Shown here in pieces: positions 36,212 through 44,839 of a DNA stretch of 64,000 nucleotides (the first letter of the stretch is position 1; each line of letters begins with the position of its first letter). Made by a program: the position numbers and the translations under genes. The notes under the pieces are model-generated. The model was not told where the DNA came from. It saw only the letters and a program-made list of their open reading frames with translations, and made no database searches. This stretch comes from Rhodobacteraceae bacterium WFHF2C18 (GTDB lineage: Bacteria > Pseudomonadota > Alphaproteobacteria > Rhodobacterales > Rhodobacteraceae), in contig NHTQ01000004.1 of NCBI GenBank assembly GCA_002166865.1, positions 1-64,000 on the forward strand, given 5' to 3'.

Positions 36212-37252
36212 ATGACGGAAGAGATCAAGAAACCACGGCGCGTGGTCGCCGCCCGGCGCAGCCTGGCCCTGGGAACCCTTGCCGCCGCGGTGGCCGGTCC
36301 CGGGGCGCACGCCGCGGCCATCGCGCCGAAGGTGAGCGGCGGCCCTGACTGGGTGCAGATGGCCTCGGCCGAGGGCGAAGGCGAAGCCGCCATGACCGAA
36401 GGCGAAGGTGAAGGCGAGGGTGAAGCTGCGTCCGGCGAAGGCGAAGGTGAAGCCGCTGCCGGCGAAGGTGAGGGCGAAGGCGAAGCCGCGTCCGGCGAGG
36501 GCGAAGCTGCCTCTGGTGAAGGCGAAGGCGAAGCCGCTGCCGGCGAAGGTGAAGGTGAAGGCGAAGGTGAAGGCGAAGGAGAAGGTGAGGGCGAAGGAGA
36601 AGGTGAAGGCGAAGGCGGCGGAGCCGCGCTGGACGCCGAAGCGGCCCTCATGCGGGACCTCGGTTTCATCGAAGGCCACCTTCGCGCCGGCATGGCCCTT
36701 TATGAAGCCGGGGAGATGAAGGCCGCCAAGACCCACATCGGCCACCCCATCGAAGAGAAATATGACGCCGTGGCCGAGCCGCTGGCCGAGCGCGGCCATG
36801 ACGGGCTGAAGGACCAGCTTCAGGCGCTGGCGGCCGCTGCCGAGGCCGGCGAGGATGCCGGCACGGTCCGGGAGCGCTACGCGGCGGTGCGCGGCACCAT
36901 CGAAGAGGTGCGTGCGGAGGCCTCGGCAAAGCACAAGATCACCGGGCTGATCGCGCTGACCCGTGTTGCCGGGGACGAATACAGCGTGGCCGTCAAGGGC
37001 GGCGAGATCTCGAACCTGCACGAATACCAGGACAGCTGGGGCTTCCTCCGGGTGGTCGCGGACGAGGCCACCGAACTGAGCGAGAGCGCCGATGCCCAGG
37101 TCGCCAATGTGGCGCAGAAGATGCTGGGGGCGCTGGAGGCTACCGGTGCCGTCTACGGCGACCTGCAGGGCGAAGGCGACTACGAGATGGATCCCGGCGT
37201 GATCTACGGCGCCGCGGCGCGCATGGAACTGGCAGCGGCAGGACTGACGTAG
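36212..37252 (+). CDS. Secreted Glu-Gly repeat protein with helical C-terminal domain (candidate iron-binding protein)
   Basis: The 346-residue protein has an Arg-rich N-terminus and hydrophobic signal (VAARRSLALGTLAAAVAGP, ending AHA). The paired arginines leave Sec or Tat export open. Residues 54-137 are almost only Glu-Gly dipeptides broken by AA, AAS and AAA, ending with twelve uninterrupted Gly-Glu pairs (111-134). The C-terminal 205 residues look helical and begin LMRDLGFIEGHLRAG, with a His-rich stretch (AKTHIGHPIEEKYDA) that may bind metal. GGGAG precedes the ATG at 36212. The next gene (PiuC-type) starts 3 bp after the stop, so they are one operon. Acidic, flexible and secreted, it may bind ferric iron; this is inference. 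I recognise no named family. Confidence 0.7.
   Translation: MTEEIKKPRRVVAARRSLALGTLAAAVAGPGAHAAAIAPKVSGGPDWVQMASAEGEGEAAMTEGEGEGEGEAASGEGEGEAAAGEGEGEGEAASGEGEAASGEGEGEAAAGEGEGEGEGEGEGEGEGEGEGEGEGGGAALDAEAALMRDLGFIEGHLRAGMALYEAGEMKAAKTHIGHPIEEKYDAVAEPLAERGHDGLKDQLQALAAAAEAGEDAGTVRERYAAVRGTIEEVRAEASAKHKITGLIALTRVAGDEYSVAVKGGEISNLHEYQDSWGFLRVVADEATELSESADAQVANVAQKMLGALEATGAVYGDLQGEGDYEMDPGVIYGAAARMELAAAGLT
36371..36613 (+). repeat. Glu-Gly coding microsatellite-like repeat
   Basis: About 240 bp made of the hexamer GAAGGC and close variants (GAAGGT, GAGGGC, GAAGGA), interrupted by Ala and Ser codons. Glutamate is mostly GAA here, unlike the GAG preference of neighbours. The unit is in frame, so length changes by slippage would alter the tract without breaking the gene. 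Confidence 0.8.
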
Positions 37253-37255
37253 ACG

Positions 37256-37915
37256 ATGTTCATCGTGATCGGAAACGTGCTGGACAAGCACGAGGTGGCG
37301 GCCTTGAAAGAGGCCGCCGCCGGCATCGAGTTCCAGGACGGCAAGGCCACCGCCGGGCGCTATGCCCGCGGGGTGAAGCAGAACCTGCAGGCCAAGCCCT
37401 CGGACGAACTGGAGGCGATCCTTGAGCAGGTCCGCGGGAAGCTGTGGAAGAACGAGGTGTTCAAGTCCGCCGCGCGTCCGCGCAAGTTCGCGCGGATGCT
37501 GCTGTCGCGCTACGGGCCGGGCATGGAATACGGCTATCACGTCGATGACCCGATCATGAAGGGCAGCCGCACAGACCTGTCCTTCACGCTCTATCTGTCC
37601 GATCCTTCCGAGTACGAGGGCGGCGGGCTGCTGGTGGATGATGTCATTGAGGAGCGGGTGATCCGCCTCGAGGCCGGGGACATGGTGCTCTATCCCACCT
37701 CGGCGCTACACCGGGTGGAGCCGGTAACCCGCGGCGAGCGCATGGCCGTCGTCGGCTGGGTGACGAGCTGGGTGCGCGACGCGGCCCGGCGCGAGGTGCT
37801 GCACGATCTGGACGTCGCCACGCGCGCCGTTTTCGACGAACAGGGCAAGACCCCGACATTCGACCGCCTGTTCAAGGCGAAAAGCAATCTCTACCGCATG
37901 TGGGCCGAGGGCTGA
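37256..37915 (+). CDS. piuC: PiuC-type Fe2+-dependent 2-oxoglutarate dioxygenase (PKHD-type hydroxylase)
   Basis: Non-haem iron oxygenase, 219 residues. The HxD motif is YHVDDP (H95, D97), the distal His is in LHRVEPVTRG (H152), and R162 in ERMAVVGW is placed to bind 2-oxoglutarate. The C-terminal region (FDRLFKAKSNLYRMWAEG) also matches PiuC. PiuC genes usually sit beside TonB-dependent siderophore receptors in other bacteria; their substrate is uncertain. Here it is beside the Glu-Gly protein, 3 bp after its stop, with no receptor nearby. Strong ribosome site is lacking, consistent with coupling. Confidence 0.9.
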   Translation: MFIVIGNVLDKHEVAALKEAAAGIEFQDGKATAGRYARGVKQNLQAKPSDELEAILEQVRGKLWKNEVFKSAARPRKFARMLLSRYGPGMEYGYHVDDPIMKGSRTDLSFTLYLSDPSEYEGGGLLVDDVIEERVIRLEAGDMVLYPTSALHRVEPVTRGERMAVVGWVTSWVRDAARREVLHDLDVATRAVFDEQGKTPTFDRLFKAKSNLYRMWAEG

Positions 37916-37972
37916 GCCGCACGCCAGGCACCCGTCCGCGTGGATCCAACCCACCGAAGAAAGGACCCGACC

Positions 37973-38353
37973 ATGATGATGATCCGGACCCTCGCCGCCG
38001 CGGCGGCCCTGTCGCTTGCCGCGCTGCCCGTCGCCGCGGACGAAGACGAGGCGATCGACCACTACGCAGCCAAGGACTCCGAGACCCTGGCGGAAGCCGT
38101 GGAGAACTTCGTCACCTACAATGACAAGGTGCAGGAGGTGCTGGCGCGGGACGAGCTGACCCCGGCCGACATGGAGGAAATCCACCAGTACACCTACACC
38201 ATCGAGACCGCGCTGGCGAAGATCAACGCCGAGTTGGGCGCGCTGGCCGTGGTACTGGAGGAAGTGCACCTGGCCTCGGAAAGCGACAATCCCGCCCGCC
38301 TGCGCGGCGCCGCCGAGGTCTACCTGGAACAGGCCGAGGCGTTGGACCGCTGA
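37973..38353 (+). CDS. Small secreted helical protein (DUF6746-like)
   Basis: A 126-residue protein with a signal peptide (MMMIRTLAAAAALSLAAL, ending VAA) and a helical mature part rich in Glu and Ala (DHYAAKDSETLAEAVEN and MEEIHQYTYTIETAL). I believe it matches DUF6746, a small family seen near iron genes, but cannot prove it. Start at 37973 with AAGGA upstream. It lies 57 bp after piuC, same strand. It could bind metal or assist the Glu-Gly protein. Confidence 0.65.
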   Translation: MMMIRTLAAAAALSLAALPVAADEDEAIDHYAAKDSETLAEAVENFVTYNDKVQEVLARDELTPADMEEIHQYTYTIETALAKINAELGALAVVLEEVHLASESDNPARLRGAAEVYLEQAEALDR

Positions 38354-38495
38354 GCGCGGCCCCCGACGCCGGTGACAGCCTGCCCGGGTCGGGGGCGGCC
38401 CGGGCTTCATGCCGCACGGTTTCTGTCGGCAACTGTCTGGACCCCGCTCGGCGGATGTGGCAGCCAAGGGCCCTGTTGCAACCGCGAGGACGCGC

Positions 38496-40160
38496 ATGAG
38501 CGAACGTCTGCTGCACCGCCTGGCCTGGGTCATCGTCGCCGTTTGCGTCGCGCCGATCGTGGCCGCGGCGCTTTCGGCCTTCACCGGGGATCTGGACACT
38601 TGGCGCGAGGTCCTCGCGACCGTGCTGCCGCGCTACACGCGCGTGACGCTGACGCTGGTGGTCATCGTCGGGCTGGGCAGCGCCGTTCTGGGCAGTGTCA
38701 CCGCTTGGCTGGTCACCGTTTACCGATTTCCCGGGGCGCGGTTGCTGGAGGTGGCGCTGGCCCTGCCGCTGGCCTTTCCGGCCTATGTCATGGCCTATGC
38801 CTATACCCATCTGCTGGACCACCCCGGCCCGGTGCAGACGCTGCTGCGCGAGATGACCGGCTGGGGGCCGCGCGATTACTGGTTTCCAGAGATCCGCAGC
38901 CTTGGCGGGGCGGCCCTGATGCTGACCATCGTCCTTTACCCTTACGTCTATCTTCTTGCCCGCGCCTCCTTCAAGCAGCAGTCTGCAAACGCCTTTCTGG
39001 TGGCGCGCACGCTGGGGCGCTCGCCCGTGCGGGCATTCGTGCGGGTGGCGCTGCCCATGGCGCGACCGGCGATCGCGGGCGGCGCGCTGCTGGCGGTGAT
39101 GGAGACCATCGCGGACTACGGCACGGTCGCCTTCTTCAACGTGCAGACCTTCGCCACGGGAATCTACCAGGCGTGGTTCTCTCTCGGCGACAGGCCGGCG
39201 GCGGCACAGCTTTCGCTGTGCCTGCTGACCTTCGCGCTGCTGCTGGCGGGACTGGAACGGGCGCAGCGGGGCGGGGCGCGCACCGCCGGGCGAGGCGCGC
39301 GGTTCGAGACGATGGAGCGGCCCACCCTGCGCGGGGCGGCCGGCTGGCTGGCCACCGCCATCTGCCTGGCACCGGTGCTTCTGGGGTTCGTCCTTCCGGC
39401 GGTCATGCTGGGGGTGATGGCCGTGGGCTCGGGGCAGAACCTCTTCGAGGACCGCTACCTGGAACTGATGACCAGTTCGGTCACGCTGGCCGGGGTGGCC
39501 GCGGTCCTGACGGTTGCAGGGGCGGTGCTGATCGGCTTCCGCGCGCGCACGCGGCCGGGCAAGTCGTCCAAGCTGATCGTGATCGGCGCCGGGCTGGGCT
39601 ACGCCGTCCCCGGCGGCGTGATCGCGGTGGGGCTGATGGTGCCGATGGCGGCGCTGGACAACGCCATCGACGCCGTGATGGAGGCGCGCTTCGGCATCGA
39701 CACGGGGCTTCTGATCACCGGGTCGATCTGGCTGATGGTCGTGGCCTACATGGCGCGCTTCATGGCGGCGGCGCTGAACGCCTACGACAGCGGCATGGCC
39801 ACGGTGCCGGTGCATTACGACGCGATCGGCCGGTCGCTTGGCCAGACCGGTCCGCGGTTGTTGTGGCGGGTGCACCTGCCGGTGGCCCGCACCAGCGTGC
39901 TGACCGCGCTGCTCATCGTCTTTGTCGACGTGATGAAGGAGCTGCCGGCCACCCTGATCCTGCATCCCTTCAACTTCCAGACGCTCGCCGTGCAGGCGCA
40001 CCGCCTGGCCGAGGACGAGCGTCTGGCACAGGCGGCGGTGCCCTCGCTGGTGCTTGTGGCCTTCGGGCTGATCCCGGTGGCGATCCTGTGCCGGACCCTC
40101 GGCCGCGAGGGTACGGGCCGCCGCAGCGCCCGGCTGGGCACGGCCATGACACCGGGATAG
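38496..40160 (+). CDS. fbpB: Ferric iron ABC transporter permease (FbpB-like)
   Basis: Double-length inner-membrane permease, 554 residues, with two homologous halves of about six helices each. Both halves carry an EAA-type loop: ARTLGRSPVRAFVRVALPMARPAI in the first, and AIGRSLGQTGPRLLWRVHLPVAR in the second. The pattern YGTVAFFNVQTFATGIYQAWF is characteristic of FbpB/AfuB iron(III) permeases. The start at 38496 has GCGAGGA before it. Neither the ferric-binding protein nor the ATPase gene is adjacent, so they must lie elsewhere. Its position after the Glu-Gly/PiuC genes supports an iron role for the group. Confidence 0.88.
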   Translation: MSERLLHRLAWVIVAVCVAPIVAAALSAFTGDLDTWREVLATVLPRYTRVTLTLVVIVGLGSAVLGSVTAWLVTVYRFPGARLLEVALALPLAFPAYVMAYAYTHLLDHPGPVQTLLREMTGWGPRDYWFPEIRSLGGAALMLTIVLYPYVYLLARASFKQQSANAFLVARTLGRSPVRAFVRVALPMARPAIAGGALLAVMETIADYGTVAFFNVQTFATGIYQAWFSLGDRPAAAQLSLCLLTFALLLAGLERAQRGGARTAGRGARFETMERPTLRGAAGWLATAICLAPVLLGFVLPAVMLGVMAVGSGQNLFEDRYLELMTSSVTLAGVAAVLTVAGAVLIGFRARTRPGKSSKLIVIGAGLGYAVPGGVIAVGLMVPMAALDNAIDAVMEARFGIDTGLLITGSIWLMVVAYMARFMAAALNAYDSGMATVPVHYDAIGRSLGQTGPRLLWRVHLPVARTSVLTALLIVFVDVMKELPATLILHPFNFQTLAVQAHRLAEDERLAQAAVPSLVLVAFGLIPVAILCRTLGREGTGRRSARLGTAMTPG

Positions 40161-40171
40161 GCGCCGCCGTA

Positions 40172-40648
40172 TCAGCCCTTGTGTCGGATCCCGATGCTGC
40201 GGCCCACGCCCTCGGGCCGGGGCAGGGCGGCGTGGGCCTGTGCCATCGCCGCGATGCGCGCCCGGATCTCTTCAGGCATCGGTACGACCCTCGGCCCCGA
40301 CAGGTCCACGTGCAGGGTCAGCCCCTCGCCCGTCGCGGCCAGCCAGCCGTCCTCGTGGTAGAGTTCCTGGAAACTGTGGAAGCGCTTTGCGTCGTGGTCG
40401 ATCAGGTGGAAGTTGCTGGCCACCCGGTCGCCCGGTTTCAGCTCGCGGATGTAGCGCACATGGAACTCGCCGGTGAAGGTGGTGTGGTTCCGCGCCGCCT
40501 TGTAGGCGGGGCCCAGGCCCAGCTCCTCGAAGGCCTCGTCGGCCGCCCGGTCGAAGAGCACCGTGTAATACCCCATGTTCATGTGGCCGTTGTAGTCGAT
40601 CCAGCCGTCTTCGACCCGTTGCGGCGCGGAGAGGAAGGGGCCGGCCAT
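40172..40648 (-). CDS. Hotdog-fold acyl-CoA thioesterase
   Basis: The 158-residue protein has the 4-hydroxybenzoyl-CoA thioesterase-like motif WIDYNGHMNMGYYTVLFDRA near the N-terminus, FHVRYIRELKPGD and FHLIDHDAKRFHSFQELYHEDG. The DYNGHMN motif includes the catalytic Asp in this group. Related proteins in Rhodobacterales act on betainyl-CoA or similar, but no carnitine genes are adjacent. I start it at the ATG at 40648; the upstream in-frame region overlaps the next gene. It follows the membrane-protein gene by 7 bp, probably as one transcript with gatB. Confidence 0.8.
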   Translation of the reverse strand: MAGPFLSAPQRVEDGWIDYNGHMNMGYYTVLFDRAADEAFEELGLGPAYKAARNHTTFTGEFHVRYIRELKPGDRVASNFHLIDHDAKRFHSFQELYHEDGWLAATGEGLTLHVDLSGPRVVPMPEEIRARIAAMAQAHAALPRPEGVGRSIGIRHKG

Positions 40649-40655
40649 CGTGCCC

Positions 40656-41060
40656 TCACGCGAAGGCCAGAACGGCAAAGACCACGGCCAGCACCGCCGC
40701 GCCATTCATTACCGGGCGCAGCAGGCGCGCCCGCGCGGCCCGCGCCGAGGGCTCCAGCCGCTTGATGGAGACCTGCATGACCACGGCGGCCACGGTCAGG
40801 ACCGCGACCGCGGCCATCTTGACCCAGAACCAGGCCGGCATCGCGGCCCAGCCGCCATAGTCCGTCAGCAGGGCCGAGCCGGTCAGCCACAGGCCGATCA
40901 ATGCCAGGAAGCCGTAGCGCGCCAGCCGCACCTGAACGGCGCCGGCCAGGGCGGGATCCTTGGGGCCGACCACGTGGGCGACGATGCCGGCCGCGATGCC
41001 CCCGCCCAGCCCCACGGCGAGGGCGAGGTAATGCACGATCTTCAGCGCCTCGGCCAGCAC
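40656..41060 (-). CDS. Four-helix membrane protein of unknown function
   Basis: The 134-residue protein has about four membrane helices: ALKIVHYLALAVGLGGG, YGFLALIGLWLTGSALL, FWVKMAAVAVLTVAAVVM and the C-terminal AAVLAVVFAVLAFA. The first helix has a His and the loop VVGPKDPA. It slightly resembles CopD/DUF2269-type proteins, which I cannot confirm. The start is a GTG one base after the gatB stop (TGACGTG), implying coupled translation. No function assigned. Confidence 0.7.
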   Translation of the reverse strand: MLAEALKIVHYLALAVGLGGGIAAGIVAHVVGPKDPALAGAVQVRLARYGFLALIGLWLTGSALLTDYGGWAAMPAWFWVKMAAVAVLTVAAVVMQVSIKRLEPSARAARARLLRPVMNGAAVLAVVFAVLAFA

Positions 41061-41061
41061 G

Positions 41062-42570
41062 TCACAGCCCCAGCTTGGCTTGCACGATCTCGTTGACGGC
41101 CTTCGGATTGGCCTTGCCGCCCGTGGCCTTCATCACCTGGCCCACGAACCAGCCCGCCAGCTTGGGATTGGACTGCGCCTTTTCCACCTGCGCGGGGTTG
41201 TCGGCGATGATCTGGTCCACCGCCGCCTCGATCGCGCCGGTATCGGTGACCTGCTTCATGCCCTCGGTCTCCACGATCTCTTCGGGGGCGCGGCCGGTCT
41301 CGATGTGGATCTCCAGCACCTCCTTGGCGATCTTGGTCGAGATCTCGTCGCGCGCGACCATGGCAAGGATCGCGGCGTTGGCCTGCGGCGCGGCGATCTC
41401 GCGGGCGGTCACCTCCGCCTTGTTGGCGCGGCCCAGAACCTCGTTGATGACCCAGTTGGCGGTCTTCTTGCCGTCGCCGCCGCCGACCGACTCCTCGAAA
41501 TAATCCGCCAGGTCGCGATCCGCGGTGAGGACGCTGGCATCGTATTCGGTCACGCCGTAGTCGGTGACGAAGCGTGCCTTCTTCTCGTCGGGCAGTTCCG
41601 GCAGGTTTTCCGCGATCGCGTTGACCCAGGCCTGCTCCAGTTCCAGCGGCAGCAGGTCGGGATCGGGGAAGTAGCGGTAATCATGCGCCTCTTCCTTGGA
41701 TCGCATCGACCGCGTCTCGCCACGGTCGGGGTCGTAGAGGCGGGTTTCCTGGTCCACCGCGCCGCCCGCTTCGAGGATGGCGATCTGCCGGCGGGCCTCG
41801 TAATCGATGGCCTGCTGGATGAAACGCATGGAATTCATGTTCTTGATCTCGCAGCGCGTGCCAAGATGGCCGGGATCGCCGGTTTCCATGAATTCCTCGT
41901 AGGCGCCGGCCCGGCAGACGCTGACGTTGACATCGGCACGCAGGTTGCCCGACTGCATGTTGCCCTCGCAGGTGCCGAGGTAGCGCATGATCTGGCGCAG
42001 CTTGCCCAGGTAGGCCGCGGCCTCTTCGGGGCCGCGGATGTCGGGGCGGCTTACGATCTCCATCAGGGCCACGCCGGTGCGGTTGAGATCCACGAAGGTC
42101 ACGTTGGGGTCCATGTCGTGGATCGACTTGCCGGCATCCTGCTCGACGTGGATGCGCTCGATCCGCACGCGCCGGGCGACGCCGGGTTCCATGTCGACCA
42201 GGATCTCGCCCTCGCCGACCAGCGGGTGGTAAAGCTGGCTGATCTGGTAGCCCTGCGGCAGGTCGGGGTAGAAATAGTTCTTCCGGTCGAAGGCCGAATG
42301 CAGGTTGATCTGCGCCCTCAGGCCCAGACCGGTGCGCACCGCTTGTTCGATGCAGAACTCGTTGATCACCGGCAGCATCCCCGGCATCGCGGCGTCCACG
42401 AAGGAGACGTTGGAATTGGGCTCGGCCCCGAACTCGGTGGAGGCGCCGGAAAACAGCTTGGCCTTCGAGGCGACCTGGGCGTGCACTTCCATCCCGATCA
42501 CCAGTTCCCAGTCGTGCTTGGCCCCGGCGATCACCTTGGGGTGGGGCGGCTCATAGGTCAGGTCCAGCAT
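41062..42570 (-). CDS. gatB: Aspartyl/glutamyl-tRNA amidotransferase subunit B
   Basis: Part of GatCAB, which converts Glu-tRNA(Gln) or Asp-tRNA(Asn) to the amidated form in organisms lacking the matching synthetase. The 502-residue product has the GatB signature [13 protein letters not shown] and [18 protein letters not shown] near the N-terminus, and [14 protein letters not shown] in the middle. A C-terminal YqeY-like tail ends the protein ([15 protein letters not shown]). All hallmarks are present. gatA and gatC are not in the window, so the subunits are dispersed. The start is at 42570 ([14 protein letters not shown]). Confidence 0.95.
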   Translation of the reverse strand: MLDLTYEPPHPKVIAGAKHDWELVIGMEVHAQVASKAKLFSGASTEFGAEPNSNVSFVDAAMPGMLPVINEFCIEQAVRTGLGLRAQINLHSAFDRKNYFYPDLPQGYQISQLYHPLVGEGEILVDMEPGVARRVRIERIHVEQDAGKSIHDMDPNVTFVDLNRTGVALMEIVSRPDIRGPEEAAAYLGKLRQIMRYLGTCEGNMQSGNLRADVNVSVCRAGAYEEFMETGDPGHLGTRCEIKNMNSMRFIQQAIDYEARRQIAILEAGGAVDQETRLYDPDRGETRSMRSKEEAHDYRYFPDPDLLPLELEQAWVNAIAENLPELPDEKKARFVTDYGVTEYDASVLTADRDLADYFEESVGGGDGKKTANWVINEVLGRANKAEVTAREIAAPQANAAILAMVARDEISTKIAKEVLEIHIETGRAPEEIVETEGMKQVTDTGAIEAAVDQIIADNPAQVEKAQSNPKLAGWFVGQVMKATGGKANPKAVNEIVQAKLGL

Positions 42571-42645
42571 TGCGCGTCTCCGGTCATGCGTCTGCGCGGG
42601 TTCTAGGCCAGCCGCGGCGGGCGGGCAAGAGCCGGATGGGCCGGC

Positions 42646-43929
42646 TCAGAGCGCCGGCAGGCGATACATGCCCGAACGCGAGAAGGCCAGGGAACTGCCG
42701 TCGGCGATCTCGTCGGCATAGCGTTCGGCGATGACCCGCAGGGCCGCTTGCCGCCCGCTCTGCACCAGGGCACGGCGCGGCGGCCGCTTCGGTGCGCGGG
42801 ACGGGCGCGCCATCGCCCGCGCCCAGACGTAGGGGTGCAATTCCTGCAGATGCCGCGACAGCAGCCAGTCCAGACAGTCGTGAAGTTCGGCCCGCGTGGC
42901 CTCGGCCGTGGCGGGAAGTTCCTTGTCGCACAGGCCGCGCGGGGCCATCGGAAGCGCGCAGAAGGCGGCCAGCTGGTTGACGACGTGCTGGTCGTCGCGC
43001 ACCGCGAGGATATCGCGCATGCCGCCGATGAAAAGGGTGGCATCCACCTCGCGCAGGGCCCGCTGATCGCGCGCCAGCGCATCAAGGTAGACCCAGACAT
43101 ACCCCCCCGCGCCCCAGACTTCGGCGGTGCGCTCTGCGGTGCGGCGGGCGGCGCGCTCCAGCATCGCGAAGGGCGTGTCGTATTTTTCCAGGACCGCCCG
43201 GCCGAAGCGGCGCATGTGGCGGGGGCTGTCGGGGTCGAGGTCGATCAGGGTCTTGAAGCCGCGCGCGAGATGCCGCCCCGGGCGGGGCCGGGTGCAGATC
43301 AGCGTGCAGCCCCCCGCTGCCAGGGCGGGCGAGTCGCATTCCACAGCATCGAAGGTGGCAAGGATCTCGGCCGCCCGGTCGAAATGCGTCTGCGCCTTGA
43401 GGTGGTGGGTGGGCGATTCGCCGGCCTGCGGGCTGTTCCGCCAGGCCAGGCCGATATCGTGATGGGCCATCGCCACCACCAGGGCGCAGGGATAGCTTTC
43501 GGGATGCTCGGCCTGCATCTCTTCGAGCGCCTCCAGCCCCTGCGGCTCCGGCTTGGCACCATCGCAGATCGCGTCCTGGGCGGCGGCGACCACATCGGCG
43601 CGCGCGCCCTCGGCAAGAAGCAGCGCGGCCGGCGCGCCGCCGTGGGTGGTCAGCCGGGCGGCATCGGCATAATCGACCATGTCCGCAAATTCCGCCCAGG
43701 ACTCCTGCCGCGCGAGTTTCCGACCCTTTTCACGATGGGTGGCGCGCGCCATTTCCTCGTCGCTGACTGGCAGGGAGGGCAGCAGGATCCGCTTGGCCAG
43801 CGTGTCCAGGTCCTGCCTGGGTGTGCGCCGCAGCCGCGCGAGAAAGCCGCCACCACCACCACGGCGGGCGCTTCGCAGGCGTGCAAACGCCTGCGCCAGA
43901 TCGGATCCGGTGGCGAATGTTAAGGGCAT
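42646..43929 (-). CDS. Conserved-looking protein of unknown function
   Basis: A 427-residue soluble protein beginning MPLTFATGSDLAQAFARL. Basic N-terminal stretch (SARRGGGGGFLARLRRTPRQ), then mainly helical with TPR-like character (LALAFDRAAEILATFDA-like repeats; MAHHDIGLAWRNSPQ). Its end is basic (PSRAPKRPPRRALVQSG). I recognise no family or catalytic motif. The start is the ATG at 43929 with GAGAG upstream; an ATG at 43953 is possible. It lies between gatB and the divergent lytic transglycosylase, 75 bp from gatB. Confidence 0.6.
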   Translation of the reverse strand: MPLTFATGSDLAQAFARLRSARRGGGGGFLARLRRTPRQDLDTLAKRILLPSLPVSDEEMARATHREKGRKLARQESWAEFADMVDYADAARLTTHGGAPAALLLAEGARADVVAAAQDAICDGAKPEPQGLEALEEMQAEHPESYPCALVVAMAHHDIGLAWRNSPQAGESPTHHLKAQTHFDRAAEILATFDAVECDSPALAAGGCTLICTRPRPGRHLARGFKTLIDLDPDSPRHMRRFGRAVLEKYDTPFAMLERAARRTAERTAEVWGAGGYVWVYLDALARDQRALREVDATLFIGGMRDILAVRDDQHVVNQLAAFCALPMAPRGLCDKELPATAEATRAELHDCLDWLLSRHLQELHPYVWARAMARPSRAPKRPPRRALVQSGRQAALRVIAERYADEIADGSSLAFSRSGMYRLPAL

Positions 43930-44070
43930 GGGCGTCTCTCGCGGTCTGCTCATCTCAAGTCTGCCCCTTCATTCCGGCCAAATCTTGGCAAGGGTGAGGA
44001 GATGCGGGGGAATCCGCCGATGACCATGCGTCAGCTTGCGCCGGCGGCGCTGTCGCGCGATGCTGTCGCC

Positions 44071-44781
44071 ATGTCCCGATATGTTGCCGTTTTCCTCCTG
44101 ATCTTGCTGTTGCCCGTCAGTGCAGCGGCCGAGTCCGTGGCACCCGAGGCGACGACGCGCCCCGCCGCGCGGGCCGGGGAACTGCCCCCGGCGCGCTGGA
44201 TGCACGTCGAGGGCGGCGGGCTTTGGTCACGCGCCGCGCTGGCGGCGCTGAAGGCGCATGGCCGGGCGTTGACCGACATGGTGCCCGCCGACATCGCCGA
44301 CTGGTGTCCGGGCTACCCTGACCGCCCCGCCGCCGAGCGGCGGGCATTCTGGGTGCGCTTCCTCTCGGCGCTGGCGAAGCACGAAAGCACCTACCGCCCG
44401 CATGCCGTGGGCGGCGGGGGCCGTTGGTTCGGCCTGCTGCAGATCAAGCCGGCGACGGCGCGCGGCTACGGCTGCCGGGTGGGCAGCGGTGCGGCCCTGC
44501 GCGACGGGCCTGCCAATCTCAGCTGTGCCATCCGGATCATGGCCCGGACCGTCCCGCGGGACGGCGTGGTGTCGCGCGGGATGCGCGGCGTGGCGGCGGA
44601 CTGGGGGCCGCTGCACAGCCAAGCCAAGCGGACCGACATGATCCGCTGGCTTCGCGGGCAGCGCTACTGTCAATTGGCCGCCAGCCCGCGCCCGCGGTCG
44701 CGGCCGGGCGACCTGACCCCGACAACCCGGCCGCGCGGCCGGCCGGCGGCGCTGATCCCGGTGGTGGCGGCCCGCGACTGA
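44071..44781 (+). CDS. Secreted lytic transglycosylase-like protein
   Basis: Probably cleaves peptidoglycan glycan strands. The 236-residue product has a signal peptide (MSRYVAVFLLILLLP to SAAAE). An SLT-like domain follows: catalytic Glu in LAKHESTYRPHAVG, then FGLLQIKPATARGYGC, and ANLSCAIRIMART. Two cysteines (YGC, LSC) could pair. I chose the ATG at 44071 because it opens the signal peptide; ATGs at 44020 and 44002 are in frame, and that at 44020 has a better ribosome site. It is divergent from the unknown 427-residue gene and convergent with pepN. Confidence 0.8.
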   Translation: MSRYVAVFLLILLLPVSAAAESVAPEATTRPAARAGELPPARWMHVEGGGLWSRAALAALKAHGRALTDMVPADIADWCPGYPDRPAAERRAFWVRFLSALAKHESTYRPHAVGGGGRWFGLLQIKPATARGYGCRVGSGAALRDGPANLSCAIRIMARTVPRDGVVSRGMRGVAADWGPLHSQAKRTDMIRWLRGQRYCQLAASPRPRSRPGDLTPTTRPRGRPAALIPVVAARD

Positions 44782-44799
44782 CCCTGCCCCCTGCATGGG

Positions 44800-44818
44800 C
44801 GGCCGCGCACCGCGGCCG
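44800..44818 (+). terminator. Hairpin between the convergent transglycosylase and pepN genes
   Basis: CGGCCGCG (44800-44807), loop CAC, CGCGGCCG (44811-44818), followed by TTGTTG. A GC-rich stem in a 58-bp convergent gap, probably a terminator for the transglycosylase gene. Confidence 0.5.
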
Positions 44819-44839
44819 TTGTTGCCACCGCGATGCGCC

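Noticed and set aside
36091..37540. Minus-strand frames opposite the Glu-Gly gene giving Ser-Pro or Phe-Thr repeats
   Set aside because: These repeats are simply the complement of the Glu-Gly codons in other frames. The plus-strand gene has a ribosome site, a signal peptide and a coupled neighbour.
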